Part shown: piece by piece, positions 16,472 through 27,873 of the stretch | How positions within the stretch are numbered: position 1 is the stretch's first letter | How the letters are laid out: each line of letters opens with the position of its first letter | DNA from: an uncultured Pelagibacteraceae bacterium | Lineage (GTDB): Bacteria > Pseudomonadota > Alphaproteobacteria > Pelagibacterales > Pelagibacteraceae | Direction of reading: 5' to 3' | DNA length: 46,981 nt | Assembly (NCBI GenBank): GCA_902536305.1 | Contig: CACAWX010000005.1 | Coordinates: 1-46,981, forward strand | The notes under the pieces: model-generated | Told to the model about the DNA's origin: nothing | Databases searched by the model: none | What the model saw: the letters and a program-made list of their open reading frames with translations, nothing else | Position numbers and translations under genes: made by a program

Positions 16472-17839
16472 TTAGTTAATTCCTTTAATCCCTAAAGATT
16501 TTAATTTTCTATGTAAGGCAGATCTTTCCATACCAATAAAGTCTGCGGTTTTTGAGATATTCCCGTGGTGTTTTTTAAGTTGATTTGTAAGATATTCTTT
16601 TTCAAAATTTTCTCTTGCTTCTTTTAATGGAGATTGAAATGATTGTTCTAAGATATTCATATTATCTTGAATTTTTGATGAAGGATTTAAAACATCATCA
16701 ATAACTTGATTTATTTTTTCCTTACTTTCATTTGAAGATAAAATAGTAATTCTCTCAACTAAATTTCTTAATTCTCTTACATTACCCGGCCAATTGTAAG
16801 TGTATAAACTATCATTTTTCATATCTATGTCAGGTTTTTGAACTCCATTGATTTCAGAAAGTTTAGTTTTAAAGTAATCCATCAATAAAGGCACATCCTC
16901 TGTTCTTGATGATAAAGAAGGTAAATCTATTGGCATTACATTTAGCCGATGATAAAGATCTTCTCTAAATTTATTTTCTTTAACTAGATCACCTAGATTT
17001 TTAGAATTTGAAGATATAAGTCTAATATTTACATTAATATCTTTTGATCCATTCACTCGTTTAAATTTTTGGTCAATTAAAACTCTAAGAACATTTGCTT
17101 GAGTTTCGTATGGTATTTCTGAGACCTCATCAATTAATAGAGTACCTTTATTAGCTCGCTCTAACGCTCCAAAGGAAATATTTCCATCCTCAAATTCCTC
17201 ACCAAAGAGTTCTTTTTCATAAGTTTTCTCTTTTAATAATGCCGCATTTATAATGACAAAAGGCTCTTTAGATCTTGTTGAATTTTTATGAATTTTTCTT
17301 GCAACTAGCTCTTTTCCTGAGCCGGTAGGACCTGAAATTAATACTCTGCTTTCTGATGTTGAAAGTTTATCTATAATCTTTTTTATCTTAACAATTGCAG
17401 GGCTTTTTCCTATAAGTTCAAAAGAATGAAATAATTTATTTTCAATTATATCTTTTTCTTTTTTAAGGGATGCAGACTCTAAAGCTCTATTAACATAATT
17501 TAATATTTTTTCTTTAGAGAAAGGTTTTTCAATAAATTCGTATGCTCCAAGTCTAATAGCTTCTACAGCAATTTGAACAGTAGCATGCCCTGAGATCATA
17601 ATGACTGGTGTAAGTTTACTTTTTTTATTAATTAATTTTAAAAGATCAATTCCATCCTTGTCAGGTTTATCTAATTTAATGTCAATAATTGCAAGATCTG
17701 GTAATCGATTGTTTATCTCTAATACCGCTTGGTCATAGTTAACTGCGGACCGAACTTTAAACTTTTGTTCTTCTAAAATATTACAAATTAAAAATCTTAT
17801 ATCTGAATTATCGTCTATGACTAATATTTCTTTAAGCAT
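16472..17839 (-). CDS. ntrX: NtrX-type response regulator without a GAFTGA loop
   Basis: 455 residues in three domains: receiver (1-120, phospho-acceptor Asp 53 in IIDIKL, with the MISGHAT and Lys 105 elements), AAA+ module (about 140-375, Walker A GPTGSGKE 170-177, Walker B GTLLIDEV 232-239, RxDLYHRLN), and a Fis-type helix-turn-helix at the C-terminus (HHGNISKTADFIGMERSALH). The segment that should hold the sigma-54-contacting GAFTGA motif (about 212-224) reads FGEEFEDGNISFGA, so it cannot activate sigma-54 in the usual way. NtrX is known to diverge here in several alphaproteobacteria. It overlaps ntrY by 8 nt. Confidence 0.92.
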   Translation of the reverse strand: MLKEILVIDDNSDIRFLICNILEEQKFKVRSAVNYDQAVLEINNRLPDLAIIDIKLDKPDKDGIDLLKLINKKSKLTPVIMISGHATVQIAVEAIRLGAYEFIEKPFSKEKILNYVNRALESASLKKEKDIIENKLFHSFELIGKSPAIVKIKKIIDKLSTSESRVLISGPTGSGKELVARKIHKNSTRSKEPFVIINAALLKEKTYEKELFGEEFEDGNISFGALERANKGTLLIDEVSEIPYETQANVLRVLIDQKFKRVNGSKDINVNIRLISSNSKNLGDLVKENKFREDLYHRLNVMPIDLPSLSSRTEDVPLLMDYFKTKLSEINGVQKPDIDMKNDSLYTYNWPGNVRELRNLVERITILSSNESKEKINQVIDDVLNPSSKIQDNMNILEQSFQSPLKEARENFEKEYLTNQLKKHHGNISKTADFIGMERSALHRKLKSLGIKGIN

Positions 17840-19610
17840 ATTTAGGTAAGGTAATTGTTATTTGAGCGCCACTTTTATCTTTTTGATTTTTAATAGAAAA
17901 GTTTCCTGAGTGTTCGTTAATAATCTTAGTCACAATAGGTAAACCTAACCCCGTTCCTGTTTTTTTTGTTGTAAAGTAAGGCGTCATTGCTTTTTTAGTA
18001 TCGGTAATACCTGTGCCATTGTCAGTTATAATAATGACTATATAGTCATTATTGTCATCTATTACTATGTCAATATTTCCTTTAAAATTAGGCTGTTTTT
18101 GCATCTTTTCAATAAAAGACTCTTCTGAATTTTTAATTAAATTAATAAATACTCGGTTTAACTGATCTTCATCACCATTAATAAAATGATTATTAGCTCT
18201 AATTAGTAAATTGATAGAATTTTTTGATGTAAGTTTAATAAAATCTAATGATTTATTAATTAACTGTATAATATTAACTTTTTTAAGTATGGGTCTAGGC
18301 ATTCTGGCAAAATTTGAAAATTCATTTACTAATTTTTCAATATCTTTAATTTGTCTATTGATAGTTTCTAAATATTTTTCAAAATCCTTACCTTCATTGA
18401 TTAATTTATCTTTATATTTTTCTCTAAGACTATCAATTGATAACTGAATAGGTGTTAAGGGATTTTTAATTTCATGAGCTAATTTTCTTGCAACACTTTC
18501 CCAAGCTTCATATCTTTCCGTAACAAGAAGTTTATCCTGTTGCTCTTTTAATCTTTCAATCATTTGATTAAAATTTTGATTAAGTTTTTTGAACTCTTCA
18601 TCGGTTTCAACCTCTGGTACTTTTACATCAAGAGCACCTTTACTTATTGAATCAGATGCGCTAATCAAATTAATTATTGGTTTTGTAAGTCTGGATGCGA
18701 AAGTGATAGCTATAGAAGTAGATAAAAATAATAATAAAGTTACCACAATAATATAAATAATTGCAAAAGTAACTTTGATGCCTGTTTGACTATTTTCTAC
18801 TGAATAGTAAAAACTTACTGCTTGCTCTGTTTCATTTAAATATCTCAGAATTTCTGGATCTATATTTCTTGAAATGTATAAATAAGTATCAACTAAAGAT
18901 GTTAATTTAGTCATCACCGTAGTTTTATTTTCTAAACTTTCAGAAATAAAAACTGGTTTTCCCTCAATGGCTTGATTGTAATCATCATCTGCAGGTATAA
19001 CAAGTTCCTCGGTAATATCCCTTACATCAGACAATAAAACATTCCCTAAACTATCTATTAAATATACATCGTCAATTCTTCTTAGAATTTTTTCTGATCT
19101 CATGATCTGTTTGAATCGATTTGGATTAGAATAATAAAAACCTGAAGCACGGTTTAAACCAACGCTCATTAAAATAACATCAGATAAAACATTTTCTTTA
19201 CTTTCTTCCAAATAGTTCTTTGCTACATCATAAGAATTGTTGACAGCTTTCGTGATTTGTTTATCAAAGTAATTTTGAATTCCAAAATTAAAAATAAATA
19301 ATGAAAAAATAGCTACAATTAAAGAGGGTATAACAGTAAATAAAGAAAAAACGGAAATATATTTTAAATTAGTTTGTGCTCCTCTTTTACTTTTTTTTCC
19401 TGTGTAATAAAATCTATAAAAATTTCTAAATATTAATGTAAAAAAAAGTAATAGTAAAAAAATATCTATAATTAATAAGTTTTGTAAGTTTTGATCAGTT
19501 AAAGGAATAAATCCCTCATTAATAAACGTCAAAAAAGTAACGATCCCCATAAAAATACATAAAAATGAGGATAAAATAATCCAATTAAAATTTTTTATTA
19601 TTCTGAACAT
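17832..19610 (-). CDS. ntrY: NtrY-type sensor histidine kinase, short form without PAS domain
   Basis: 592 residues, clearly shorter than typical NtrY (above 700). Membrane helices lie near 10-30, 44-62, 86-110 and 278-303, with an extracytoplasmic sensor region between the last two. HAMP (about 303-355) is followed at once by the HisKA box ARKLAHEIKNPLTP with His 379; there is no PAS domain between them. The ATPase domain has the N-box INLIKNSEES, DNGTGI and GTGLGLPIV. It is the cognate kinase of NtrX, linked in other bacteria to nitrogen metabolism, redox and envelope control. Divergent from ispDF across 48 bases. Confidence 0.92.
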   Translation of the reverse strand: MFRIIKNFNWIILSSFLCIFMGIVTFLTFINEGFIPLTDQNLQNLLIIDIFLLLLFFTLIFRNFYRFYYTGKKSKRGAQTNLKYISVFSLFTVIPSLIVAIFSLFIFNFGIQNYFDKQITKAVNNSYDVAKNYLEESKENVLSDVILMSVGLNRASGFYYSNPNRFKQIMRSEKILRRIDDVYLIDSLGNVLLSDVRDITEELVIPADDDYNQAIEGKPVFISESLENKTTVMTKLTSLVDTYLYISRNIDPEILRYLNETEQAVSFYYSVENSQTGIKVTFAIIYIIVVTLLLFLSTSIAITFASRLTKPIINLISASDSISKGALDVKVPEVETDEEFKKLNQNFNQMIERLKEQQDKLLVTERYEAWESVARKLAHEIKNPLTPIQLSIDSLREKYKDKLINEGKDFEKYLETINRQIKDIEKLVNEFSNFARMPRPILKKVNIIQLINKSLDFIKLTSKNSINLLIRANNHFINGDEDQLNRVFINLIKNSEESFIEKMQKQPNFKGNIDIVIDDNNDYIVIIITDNGTGITDTKKAMTPYFTTKKTGTGLGLPIVTKIINEHSGNFSIKNQKDKSGAQITITLPKYA

Positions 19611-19658
19611 CTTAAATAACCATTAAATATCTATATAAATGTAATATAAGTTAATACC

Positions 19659-20804
19659 ATGGGTTTCTGTTTAATCATTCTTGCTGGAGGTAATAGTCAT
19701 AGATTTGGGTCTAATATTGGCAAACCTTATCAAAAAATAGCAGGCAAATCACTAATTGAGATAAACATATCAAAAGCTATTAAATTTAAACAAATTAGAA
19801 AAATTATCGTCGTTTATAATAGAAAAGACTTGAAACTGATTAAATCCTTGAGACTTAAAAATGTTATACTTTTACCTGGTGGTAATAACAGACAGCAATC
19901 TACTTACAATGCTCTAAAATATTTAAAAAAACAAAAAAGTATTTCAGAAGTTTTAATTCATGATGCTGCTAGGCCGAATTTTTCAAAAAAATTATTAGAC
20001 TCTATTATTAAGAATATGAAAAATGCTAGAGCAGTTGTGCCTAAAATTAGAGTCCAAGATGCAGTAAAACAGATAATCGACTCTAGTAAAGATGAATACA
20101 TTTTAGGAAAAAAAAGAGACAATTTATTTTTAACTCAGACACCACAAGCTTTTAAACTTAAAGAAATTTTTGAATTACATAAGTCAAATTATTTAAAATA
20201 TAAAGATGATGATATCTCTTTATATATGGATTTAAATAAAGTTAAGTTCATTGAAGGTGAAAAAAATAATTTTAAAGTAACAGATCAATATGACTTTGAA
20301 AACCTCAAAAGTATTTATAAATCTAAACTTTATGTTGGTATAGGCTTTGATGTTCATAGACTCGTTCCTAAAAGAAAACTGTATTTAGGCGGTTTAAGAA
20401 TTAAGTCAAAATTGGGTACCTTAGGTCACTCTGATGGCGATCCAGTGCTTCATTCAATTACTGATGCTATCCTAGGCGCAACCAAAATGGGTGATATTGG
20501 ACAAATGTTTTCAGATAAAAGTAAAAGATTTAAAAATATTAGATCTACTATCTTGCTGAAACGTGTTGTGAAACAAATAAAAATTAAAGGATATTTTATA
20601 AATAATATTGATATAAATATTATTACTCAAACTCCTAAGATTAAAAATTTCAAAAGAAAAATGATAGAAAATATTTCTAAGCTTTGTGAAATTTCAAAGA
20701 GTCAAATAAATATAAAAGGTAAAACAACAGAAAAACTTGGAATAATTGGAAAAGAAAAAGCAATAGCCTGCGAAACAATCACTTCAGTAATTAAATATGA
20801 TTAA
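19659..20804 (+). CDS. ispDF: Bifunctional IspD/IspF isoprenoid enzyme
   Basis: 381 residues joining two MEP-pathway enzymes. The IspD half (1 to about 218) makes CDP-methylerythritol and shows LAGGNSHRFG (8-17), LPGGNNRQQST and HDAARP. The IspF half (from about 224) makes the cyclodiphosphate and shows GIGFDVHRL with the metal-binding Asp-x-His and HSDGDPVLHSITDAILGA with the third metal His. The fused form is typical of alphaproteobacteria. It overlaps pgpA by 8 nt. Confidence 0.96.
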   Translation: MGFCLIILAGGNSHRFGSNIGKPYQKIAGKSLIEINISKAIKFKQIRKIIVVYNRKDLKLIKSLRLKNVILLPGGNNRQQSTYNALKYLKKQKSISEVLIHDAARPNFSKKLLDSIIKNMKNARAVVPKIRVQDAVKQIIDSSKDEYILGKKRDNLFLTQTPQAFKLKEIFELHKSNYLKYKDDDISLYMDLNKVKFIEGEKNNFKVTDQYDFENLKSIYKSKLYVGIGFDVHRLVPKRKLYLGGLRIKSKLGTLGHSDGDPVLHSITDAILGATKMGDIGQMFSDKSKRFKNIRSTILLKRVVKQIKIKGYFINNIDINIITQTPKIKNFKRKMIENISKLCEISKSQINIKGKTTEKLGIIGKEKAIACETITSVIKYD

Positions 20805-21300
20805 AACTTTTAACTACTTATTTGTTACCTGTTTTGGGATTGGTTCTTTAAGATACGCACCAGGAACAATTACATCTTTAATAACAACTATTTTTCTTTT
20901 CAGTTTATTTCATATAATAGACTTAGCGAATAACACAATCTTATTAATTCTTTTATTGGTATTTATTTATTCATTTTATGCTGTATCCCAATATATAAAA
21001 TACAATGAAAACAAAGATCCCAAAGAAGTTGTAATAGATGAGTTTATTGGTCAATCTATTCCGATTTACCTTTATGAAATTTCACATGGCACTGTGAAAG
21101 AACCACAAGAAGCAGTATTATTTTACTTATACATTTTTATCCTCTTTAGATATTTTGACATCAAAAAACCTTTTCCAGTTAATTATTTTGATAAAAATTT
21201 TAAAAATAGTTTTGGTGTTATATTAGATGATGTTGTAGCGGGTCTATATGTTGTTCTGACACTTATAATTTTTATAATAATTAAAGCAAAATTTTTCTAA
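20797..21300 (+). CDS. pgpA: Phosphatidylglycerophosphatase A
   Basis: 167 residues, membrane protein with about four hydrophobic segments. GSLRYAPGTITSL (16-28) and VVIDEFIGQ match the two conserved PgpA blocks, the latter carrying the catalytic acidic residues; DDVVAGLYV near the end is the third. It dephosphorylates phosphatidylglycerophosphate to phosphatidylglycerol. It overlaps ispDF by 8 nt and cinA by one base, so the three genes form one operon. Confidence 0.92.
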   Translation: MIKTFNYLFVTCFGIGSLRYAPGTITSLITTIFLFSLFHIIDLANNTILLILLLVFIYSFYAVSQYIKYNENKDPKEVVIDEFIGQSIPIYLYEISHGTVKEPQEAVLFYLYIFILFRYFDIKKPFPVNYFDKNFKNSFGVILDDVVAGLYVVLTLIIFIIIKAKFF

Positions 21301-21776
21301 TGATATTGAACCAAAAAATAGTTTTATTATTAAAAAGAAAAAAGTTAAAGATTGCAGTAGCTGAGTCATGTACCGGCGGGATGTTATCAAATACAATTAC
21401 TTCAGTAAGTGGATCATCTAAAGTTTTTACGATGGGGTTAATCACTTACTCAAATCAGGCCAAAACAGGTATATTAAAAGTTCCTCAAAAAATAATAAAT
21501 AAATATGGAGCAGTAAGTGTTCAATGTTGTTTGGCTATGGTTAATAACCTAAGTAAAATTAGTAGATCAAAAGTCTGTTTTTCAATAACAGGGATAGCTG
21601 GTCCTAAAGGTGGATCTAAACAAAAACCGGTTGGTTTAGTTTATATAGGGATAAGAATTGGAAAAAAGGTTGTTGTTAATAAATGTAATTTTAAAAATAA
21701 AGGTAGGGTTTATATTCAAAAACAAACCGTAAAAAAATCCCTCAATTTGTTATCAAAGTTAATTAATTCTAATTAA
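21300..21776 (+). CDS. pncC: Nicotinamide-nucleotide amidase (CinA C-terminal domain, PncC type)
   Basis: 158 residues, only the amidase domain without the N-terminal MoaB-like part of full CinA. AESCTGGMLSNTITSVSGSS (residues 21-40) contains the catalytic Ser, and SITGIAGPKGGSKQKPVGLV is the second conserved block. It deamidates NMN to nicotinate mononucleotide, recycling NAD breakdown products. Start overlaps the pgpA stop by one base. Confidence 0.92.
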   Translation: MILNQKIVLLLKRKKLKIAVAESCTGGMLSNTITSVSGSSKVFTMGLITYSNQAKTGILKVPQKIINKYGAVSVQCCLAMVNNLSKISRSKVCFSITGIAGPKGGSKQKPVGLVYIGIRIGKKVVVNKCNFKNKGRVYIQKQTVKKSLNLLSKLINSN

Positions 21777-21838
21777 ATTTTACAACCTTTTCAGAACACT
21801 TCTAATAAAAACGCCCTTGTTTCTTTATCTAATAAATT

Positions 21839-22150
21839 TTAAACAGGATAGCTGAATTGGGGGCTTACAATAAAGTCTAATAAGTGAGCTGTAAAACTAT
21901 TTAATAATAAAAAAATTCCAAAGGCAATTAAGTAGAGAATAAAAACCAAAAAATTTCTTGTTCTTTTTCTTTTTAAAAGTTCTTTATTTTCTGGTTCCCA
22001 ATCTTTATTTGGCGATTTGAAATCATAAGAAAACATCCAATATGTTTGGTCACTCTCATTTGGATCTCCGGTTCTAATTCTTTTAATATTTGAAGCTAGA
22101 AGTTTAAAACATAATATTAGTAATATAAGAAAAAAAGAGATTATAAACAT
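21839..22150 (-). CDS. Hypothetical protein with two membrane helices
   Basis: 103 residues: a hydrophobic N-terminal helix (1-19), a polar loop of about 45 residues (GDPNESDQTYWMFSYDF and a Lys/Arg-rich end), and a second helix (67-86), so both ends probably face the same side. It starts one base into the stop of the RatA-like gene and is the last gene of the long leftward operon. I do not recognise the family. Confidence 0.65.
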   Translation of the reverse strand: MFIISFFLILLILCFKLLASNIKRIRTGDPNESDQTYWMFSYDFKSPNKDWEPENKELLKRKRTRNFLVFILYLIAFGIFLLLNSFTAHLLDFIVSPQFSYPV

Positions 22151-22593
22151 TACTTATACAACTTGATTGCTCTTTCCTCAAAAGCCTTTGCTATTTTATT
22201 CAAACCAAGTTCAAATGATTTTTTCATTATTGCATTCAGAATTGGATTTTTTAATTCAAAATCAATATAAAATTCTAGTTGAGTGTTGTTATTAATTTCT
22301 TTAAATTTCCATTCATTCTTAAGATATTTTAATGGACCGTCTAAATTAGTCACAACTATTTTATTTGTATTTCTATGGTAAGAAACTTGGCTAGAAAATG
22401 TTTCATTTAATATACTTTTACCTACTTTTAAATCTCCATTAAAAGTTATTAGATCTGAGCTTTCATTTTTATCAAAAACTTTTCCTTCGATGCACCAAGG
22501 TACAAATTCAGGATATTTCTCAATATCAAGAACCATTTCGACAGCTTGATCTTTTTTACAAGGAATTATCTTTTTTAATGATGCGGATGACAT
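22150..22593 (-). CDS. COQ10/RatA-family START-domain protein (coenzyme Q binding)
   Basis: 147 residues, the usual size. [12 protein letters not shown] (27-38) is the signature block of the RatA/COQ10 polyketide-cyclase-like family, and [20 protein letters not shown] is the second conserved strand pair. Members bind ubiquinone and help its function; RatA of E. coli was named as a toxin, but the alphaproteobacterial lipA-linked members are usually regarded as COQ10-like. Its start lies inside the end of lipA (19-nt overlap), and the following gene starts on its stop. Confidence 0.85.
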   Translation of the reverse strand: MSSASLKKIIPCKKDQAVEMVLDIEKYPEFVPWCIEGKVFDKNESSDLITFNGDLKVGKSILNETFSSQVSYHRNTNKIVVTNLDGPLKYLKNEWKFKEINNNTQLEFYIDFELKNPILNAIMKKSFELGLNKIAKAFEERAIKLYK

Positions 22594-23519
22594 TCAAGCT
22601 GCTTATTTCTAGCATCCTGTAGTTTTTTAAAATCGTCATCAGCGTGATAAGAGGATCTAGTTAAAGGTGATGAAGAAACTAATAGAAATCCTTTATTTTT
22701 TGCAATACTTTCAAATTCTTTAAATTCGTCCGGATGATAATAACGATTTAATGGGTGATGTTTTACTGATGGCTGCAAGTACTGACCTATTGTTATGAAA
22801 TCAACTTCTGCCGATCTTAAATCGTCCATAACCTGAATGACCTCTTGTTTTGTTTCGCCTAGTCCGACCATAATTCCAGATTTTGTAAAAACTTTTTTAT
22901 TAAATTCTTTTGCCTTTTTAAGCAATTCTAGAGATGCAAAGTAACGCGCGCCTGGTCTTACTTTTGTATATAGTCGAGGCACAGTTTCAATATTATGATT
23001 AAAAACATCTAAATCAGCTGTTAAAATTTTTTTATAAGCATCTCCTTTTCTTAAAAAATCCGGTGTTAAAACTTCAATTGATGTTTCTGGATTTTTTTCT
23101 CTAGTAGCTTTTACAACTTTATAAAAATGTTCAGATCCTCCATCTTCAAGATCATCTCTATCAACTGATGTAATGACAACATGTTTTAAATTTAAATTTT
23201 TAACTGCATTAGATATTTTCAAAGGCTCAAAAACATCAAGTTCAACCGGTTTTCCTGTTTTAACGTCACAGAAAGCGCATGCTCTAGTACAAGTATCTCC
23301 CATGATCATAAAAGTTGCATGCTTTTTGCTCCAGCATTCAGTTATATTCGGACAGTTTGCTTCTTGGCAAACAGTAACTAGATTATTTTGATTTACAACT
23401 TTTTTTGTTTCGAAGAAAACCTGTGAATCGACAATCTTAGATCTTATCCAATCAGGTTTTTTCTTTATTGGATTAATTGGTTTATTTACTTTTTCTGGGT
23501 GTCTAACTTTTTCACTCAT
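22575..23519 (-). CDS. lipA: Lipoyl synthase
   Basis: 314 residues. Two iron-sulfur motifs are complete: [12 protein letters not shown] (Cys 51, 56, 62) for the auxiliary cluster and CTRACAFC (Cys 77, 81, 84) for the radical-SAM cluster. RSSYHADD near the C-terminus is the RSSY motif that closes the auxiliary cluster with Ser. It inserts two sulfur atoms into octanoyl groups of 2-oxoacid dehydrogenases. It overlaps ftsB by 4 nt and the COQ10-like gene by 19 nt. Confidence 0.97.
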   Translation of the reverse strand: MSEKVRHPEKVNKPINPIKKKPDWIRSKIVDSQVFFETKKVVNQNNLVTVCQEANCPNITECWSKKHATFMIMGDTCTRACAFCDVKTGKPVELDVFEPLKISNAVKNLNLKHVVITSVDRDDLEDGGSEHFYKVVKATREKNPETSIEVLTPDFLRKGDAYKKILTADLDVFNHNIETVPRLYTKVRPGARYFASLELLKKAKEFNKKVFTKSGIMVGLGETKQEVIQVMDDLRSAEVDFITIGQYLQPSVKHHPLNRYYHPDEFKEFESIAKNKGFLLVSSSPLTRSSYHADDDFKKLQDARNKQLECHPHH

Positions 23520-23809
23520 TTTAATTTAATAATTATTTCATCCTGTTTAACGTAATTAAATTTTTCTCTATATAAAATATCTAAATAATCTGGATCATTT
23601 TTATTTATTAATGAAATTTTATGGTCTAAGTTTTTTAAATCTACTGTTAATTTTTTATCTTTTTCTATTAATTCCTGATATGTATTTTTCTTATCAAAAT
23701 AAGATACTAAACCTCTTTCTCCGCCGATAAGATTTATTCCAATATAGAGTGTAAAAAAAATGTTGAATAAAAGAAATTTTCTTTTTTTTAAACTCTCAAT
23801 AAGTTTCAT
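23516..23809 (-). CDS. ftsB: FtsB/DivIC septum formation initiator
   Basis: 97 residues with a short cytoplasmic tail, one membrane helix (12-28, [17 protein letters not shown]), and an extracytoplasmic coiled coil rich in Lys/Leu/Asp ending in [18 protein letters not shown], the conserved C-terminal block of the family. It bridges FtsL and FtsQ at the division site. Position right after enolase is the widespread eno-ftsB order; the gap is 3 bases. Confidence 0.85.
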   Translation of the reverse strand: MKLIESLKKRKFLLFNIFFTLYIGINLIGGERGLVSYFDKKNTYQELIEKDKKLTVDLKNLDHKISLINKNDPDYLDILYREKFNYVKQDEIIIKLK

Positions 23810-23812
23810 TAA

Positions 23813-25069
23813 CTATATTTTAGCCATTTTGGCTTCATTTCCAAGTTCTTCTTCGACGCGCAATAATCTATTATATTTCGCTACTCTTTCAGATCTCGCA
23901 AGTGAACCAGTTTTAATTTGAGAAGACATAGTAGCCACTGCCAAATCAGCTATAAAAGTATCTTCTGTGTCTCCAGATCTATGTGAAATAATTGTGTTAA
24001 AATTTGCTTTTTTAGCCATGGAAATAACTTCTAAAGTCTCTGACAAAGTTCCAATTTGATTTGGTTTTACTAAAATACTGTTTGCAGATTTTTCTTTAAT
24101 ACCTTTATCTAAGCGTTTTGTATTAGTCACAAATAAATCATCTCCTACAATTTGTACTTTATTTCCTATGGCTTTTGTAATTTTCTTCCAAGAGTCCCAA
24201 TCTTCCTCAGCAAATGGATCTTCGATAGATTTAATAGGATAATTTGAAGTAAGTTTTTCATAGTAGCTAATAACTTCATCAACATTTGTAAAATTTTCAG
24301 ACTGAATAGAATATTCACCTTTATCATTAATTAATTCATTAGCAGCAACGTCTAAACAAATAACAATATCGTTTCCTGGTTTAAGTTTTGATTTTTCTAT
24401 TGCTTGAACAATCAAATCTAATGCTTCTTCATTAGTGTTTATAGAGGGTGCAAACCCCCCTTCATCACCTACATTAGTAAGCAATTTTTTTGATAGTAAT
24501 AATCTTTTTAAATTTTGAATTACAAAAAAACATTTTTCTACAGCATCCATAAAATTTTTCGCTGAATCTGGCCTAATCATAAATTCTTGAATATTTAAAT
24601 CGTTATCAGCATGAGCTCCACCATTTATAATATTCATTAAAGGTATAGGTAAAGAATAAGACTGACCTAAATTTCTAAATAAAGATTTTTTTTTAGATAA
24701 AGCTGAACATTTTGCATTAGCTAAAGAAACTGCTAACGTAGCGTTAGCACCAAGATTTATTTTGTTTTCACTGCCATCAAGTTCTAATAAAGCTTTATCA
24801 ATGACTTCTTGTTGATCTGAGTTTAAATCTTTTAGCTTAGCTGAGATTTTATTATTAATATTCTCAACAGCAGTATTAACACTTTTTCCTAAAAATTTAT
24901 TTTGATCTTTGTCTCTTAATTCATGAGCTTCGAATGCACCTGTTGATGCTCCTGACGGAGAAATTGCTGTTGAAGATATCCCGTTATCTAAATAAACTTC
25001 TGCTTCGACAGTTGGATTTCCTCTACTATCGAAAACTTGTCGGCCTTTAACGTTTTTGATTTTTGCCAT
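23813..25069 (-). CDS. eno: Enolase
   Basis: 418 residues. N-terminal VKGRQVFDSRGNPTVE (9-24) and PSGASTGAFEA are the family's first blocks; GDEGGFAPSI, SIEDPFAEEDWDSW (metal ligands), VGDDLFVTN, and SILVKPNQIGTL with the catalytic Lys plus SHRSGDTEDT follow in order. It converts 2-phosphoglycerate to phosphoenolpyruvate and feeds pyruvate kinase encoded 20 kb away. Five bases follow the kdsA stop. Confidence 0.97.
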   Translation of the reverse strand: MAKIKNVKGRQVFDSRGNPTVEAEVYLDNGISSTAISPSGASTGAFEAHELRDKDQNKFLGKSVNTAVENINNKISAKLKDLNSDQQEVIDKALLELDGSENKINLGANATLAVSLANAKCSALSKKKSLFRNLGQSYSLPIPLMNIINGGAHADNDLNIQEFMIRPDSAKNFMDAVEKCFFVIQNLKRLLLSKKLLTNVGDEGGFAPSINTNEEALDLIVQAIEKSKLKPGNDIVICLDVAANELINDKGEYSIQSENFTNVDEVISYYEKLTSNYPIKSIEDPFAEEDWDSWKKITKAIGNKVQIVGDDLFVTNTKRLDKGIKEKSANSILVKPNQIGTLSETLEVISMAKKANFNTIISHRSGDTEDTFIADLAVATMSSQIKTGSLARSERVAKYNRLLRVEEELGNEAKMAKI

Positions 25070-25074
25070 TCTTT

Positions 25075-25895
25075 TTATTTAACTAATTTATCAATTTCAG
25101 TTAATTTTTTTAATAAAGTCTTTACTTCATTTAATGGCACCATATTTGGACCATCTGATGGCGCATTGTCTGGATCTTCATGAGTTTCCATAAAAATTGC
25201 TCCTACTCCAACTGCTATTGCTGCACGTGCTAAATAAGGGACAAACTCTCTTTGTCCTCCACTCTTCTCTCCCATGCCACCAGGTTGTTGAACAGAATGA
25301 GTAGCGTCAAAAACTATTGGAAAACCAAACTTAGACATAATTGGTAAGGCTCTCATATCGGAGACAAGTGTATTGTAACCAAAGCTTGCTCCTCTTTCTG
25401 TGATCAGAATATTTTTATTTCCTGAGTCCTCAATTTTTTTGATTACGTTAGCCATGTCCCATGGAGCCAAGAATTGTCCTTTTTTTACATTAATTATTTT
25501 TCCAGTTTTTGCAGCCGCGATTAACAAATCAGTTTGACGGCACAAGAATGCTGGGATTTGTAAAACATCAACATGATTAGCAACCAAAGAACACTGCTCT
25601 GCTGTATGAACATCAGTAAGAACGGGTAGGCCTACATCGTTTCTAATTTTGTCAAAAATTGGTAGAGATTTTTCTAGGCCCATGCCTCTCTTGCCTTTAA
25701 GACTTGTTCTATTAGCTTTATCAAATGAAGTTTTGTAAATTAAATTAATTCCTAATTCACTTGTGATTTTTTTAAGTTCAGTTGATATTTTTAAAGCATG
25801 ATTTTCGTTTTCTAATTGGCAAGGCCCAGCAATTAAAGTGAAGGGCTTGTCGTTAGCAATTTCAAAATTAGAGCATTTAACTTTATGATTTGACA

Positions 25896-25896
<1 letters not shown>
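25075..25896 (-). CDS. kdsA: 3-deoxy-D-manno-octulosonate 8-phosphate synthase
   Basis: 273 residues. IAGPCQLEN (22-30), [43 protein letters not shown] and [14 protein letters not shown] are the ordered KdsA motifs. Cys 26 in GPCQ occupies the position that marks metal-dependent KDO8P synthases, in contrast to the Asn of the E. coli type, so a metal-dependent enzyme is inferred. It makes KDO 8-phosphate for lipopolysaccharide, so the cell has an outer membrane with LPS core. Shares a base with the pyrG stop. Confidence 0.96.
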
Positions 25897-27527
<1,631 letters not shown>

Positions 27528-27562
27528 TTATACTTTAAAAACTAGGAATTACAAAGTCTTAA

Positions 27563-27868
27563 TTACTTGGACTGCGGTATTTGTGGAAGATTTGAATTTT
27601 CTTCTTCTTCTTTCTCTTTTTCGAGAACAGACTGTGTTTCACGAAATTCATCTCTTGAAATAGCAACAATCGCTATACTACAAATAATAAACAAAGCAGC
27701 TACGATAGAAGTAAATTTAGTTAAAAAAGTTCCCATCGATCTTGCTGACGTGAAATTATCTTGTGAAACACCAAGACCTAAGGCACCTCCTTCAGATCTT
27801 TGCAATAAAATTATTATCACTAAGATTACTGCTAAAGCTATGTTCACAAATATGAGTAAACTTTCCAT
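27563..27868 (-). CDS. secG: Protein translocase subunit SecG
   Basis: 101 residues. Helix 1 is residues 1-22, then the conserved cytoplasmic loop LLQRSEGGALGLGVSQ (21-36), then helix 2 (about 53-70, VAALFIICSIAIVAI), and an acidic tail rich in Glu. It is the accessory SecYEG subunit. It sits five bases after tpiA, the common tpiA-secG-pyrG order. Confidence 0.92.
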   Translation of the reverse strand: MESLLIFVNIALAVILVIIILLQRSEGGALGLGVSQDNFTSARSMGTFLTKFTSIVAALFIICSIAIVAISRDEFRETQSVLEKEKEEEENSNLPQIPQSK

Positions 27869-27873
27869 GGGGA

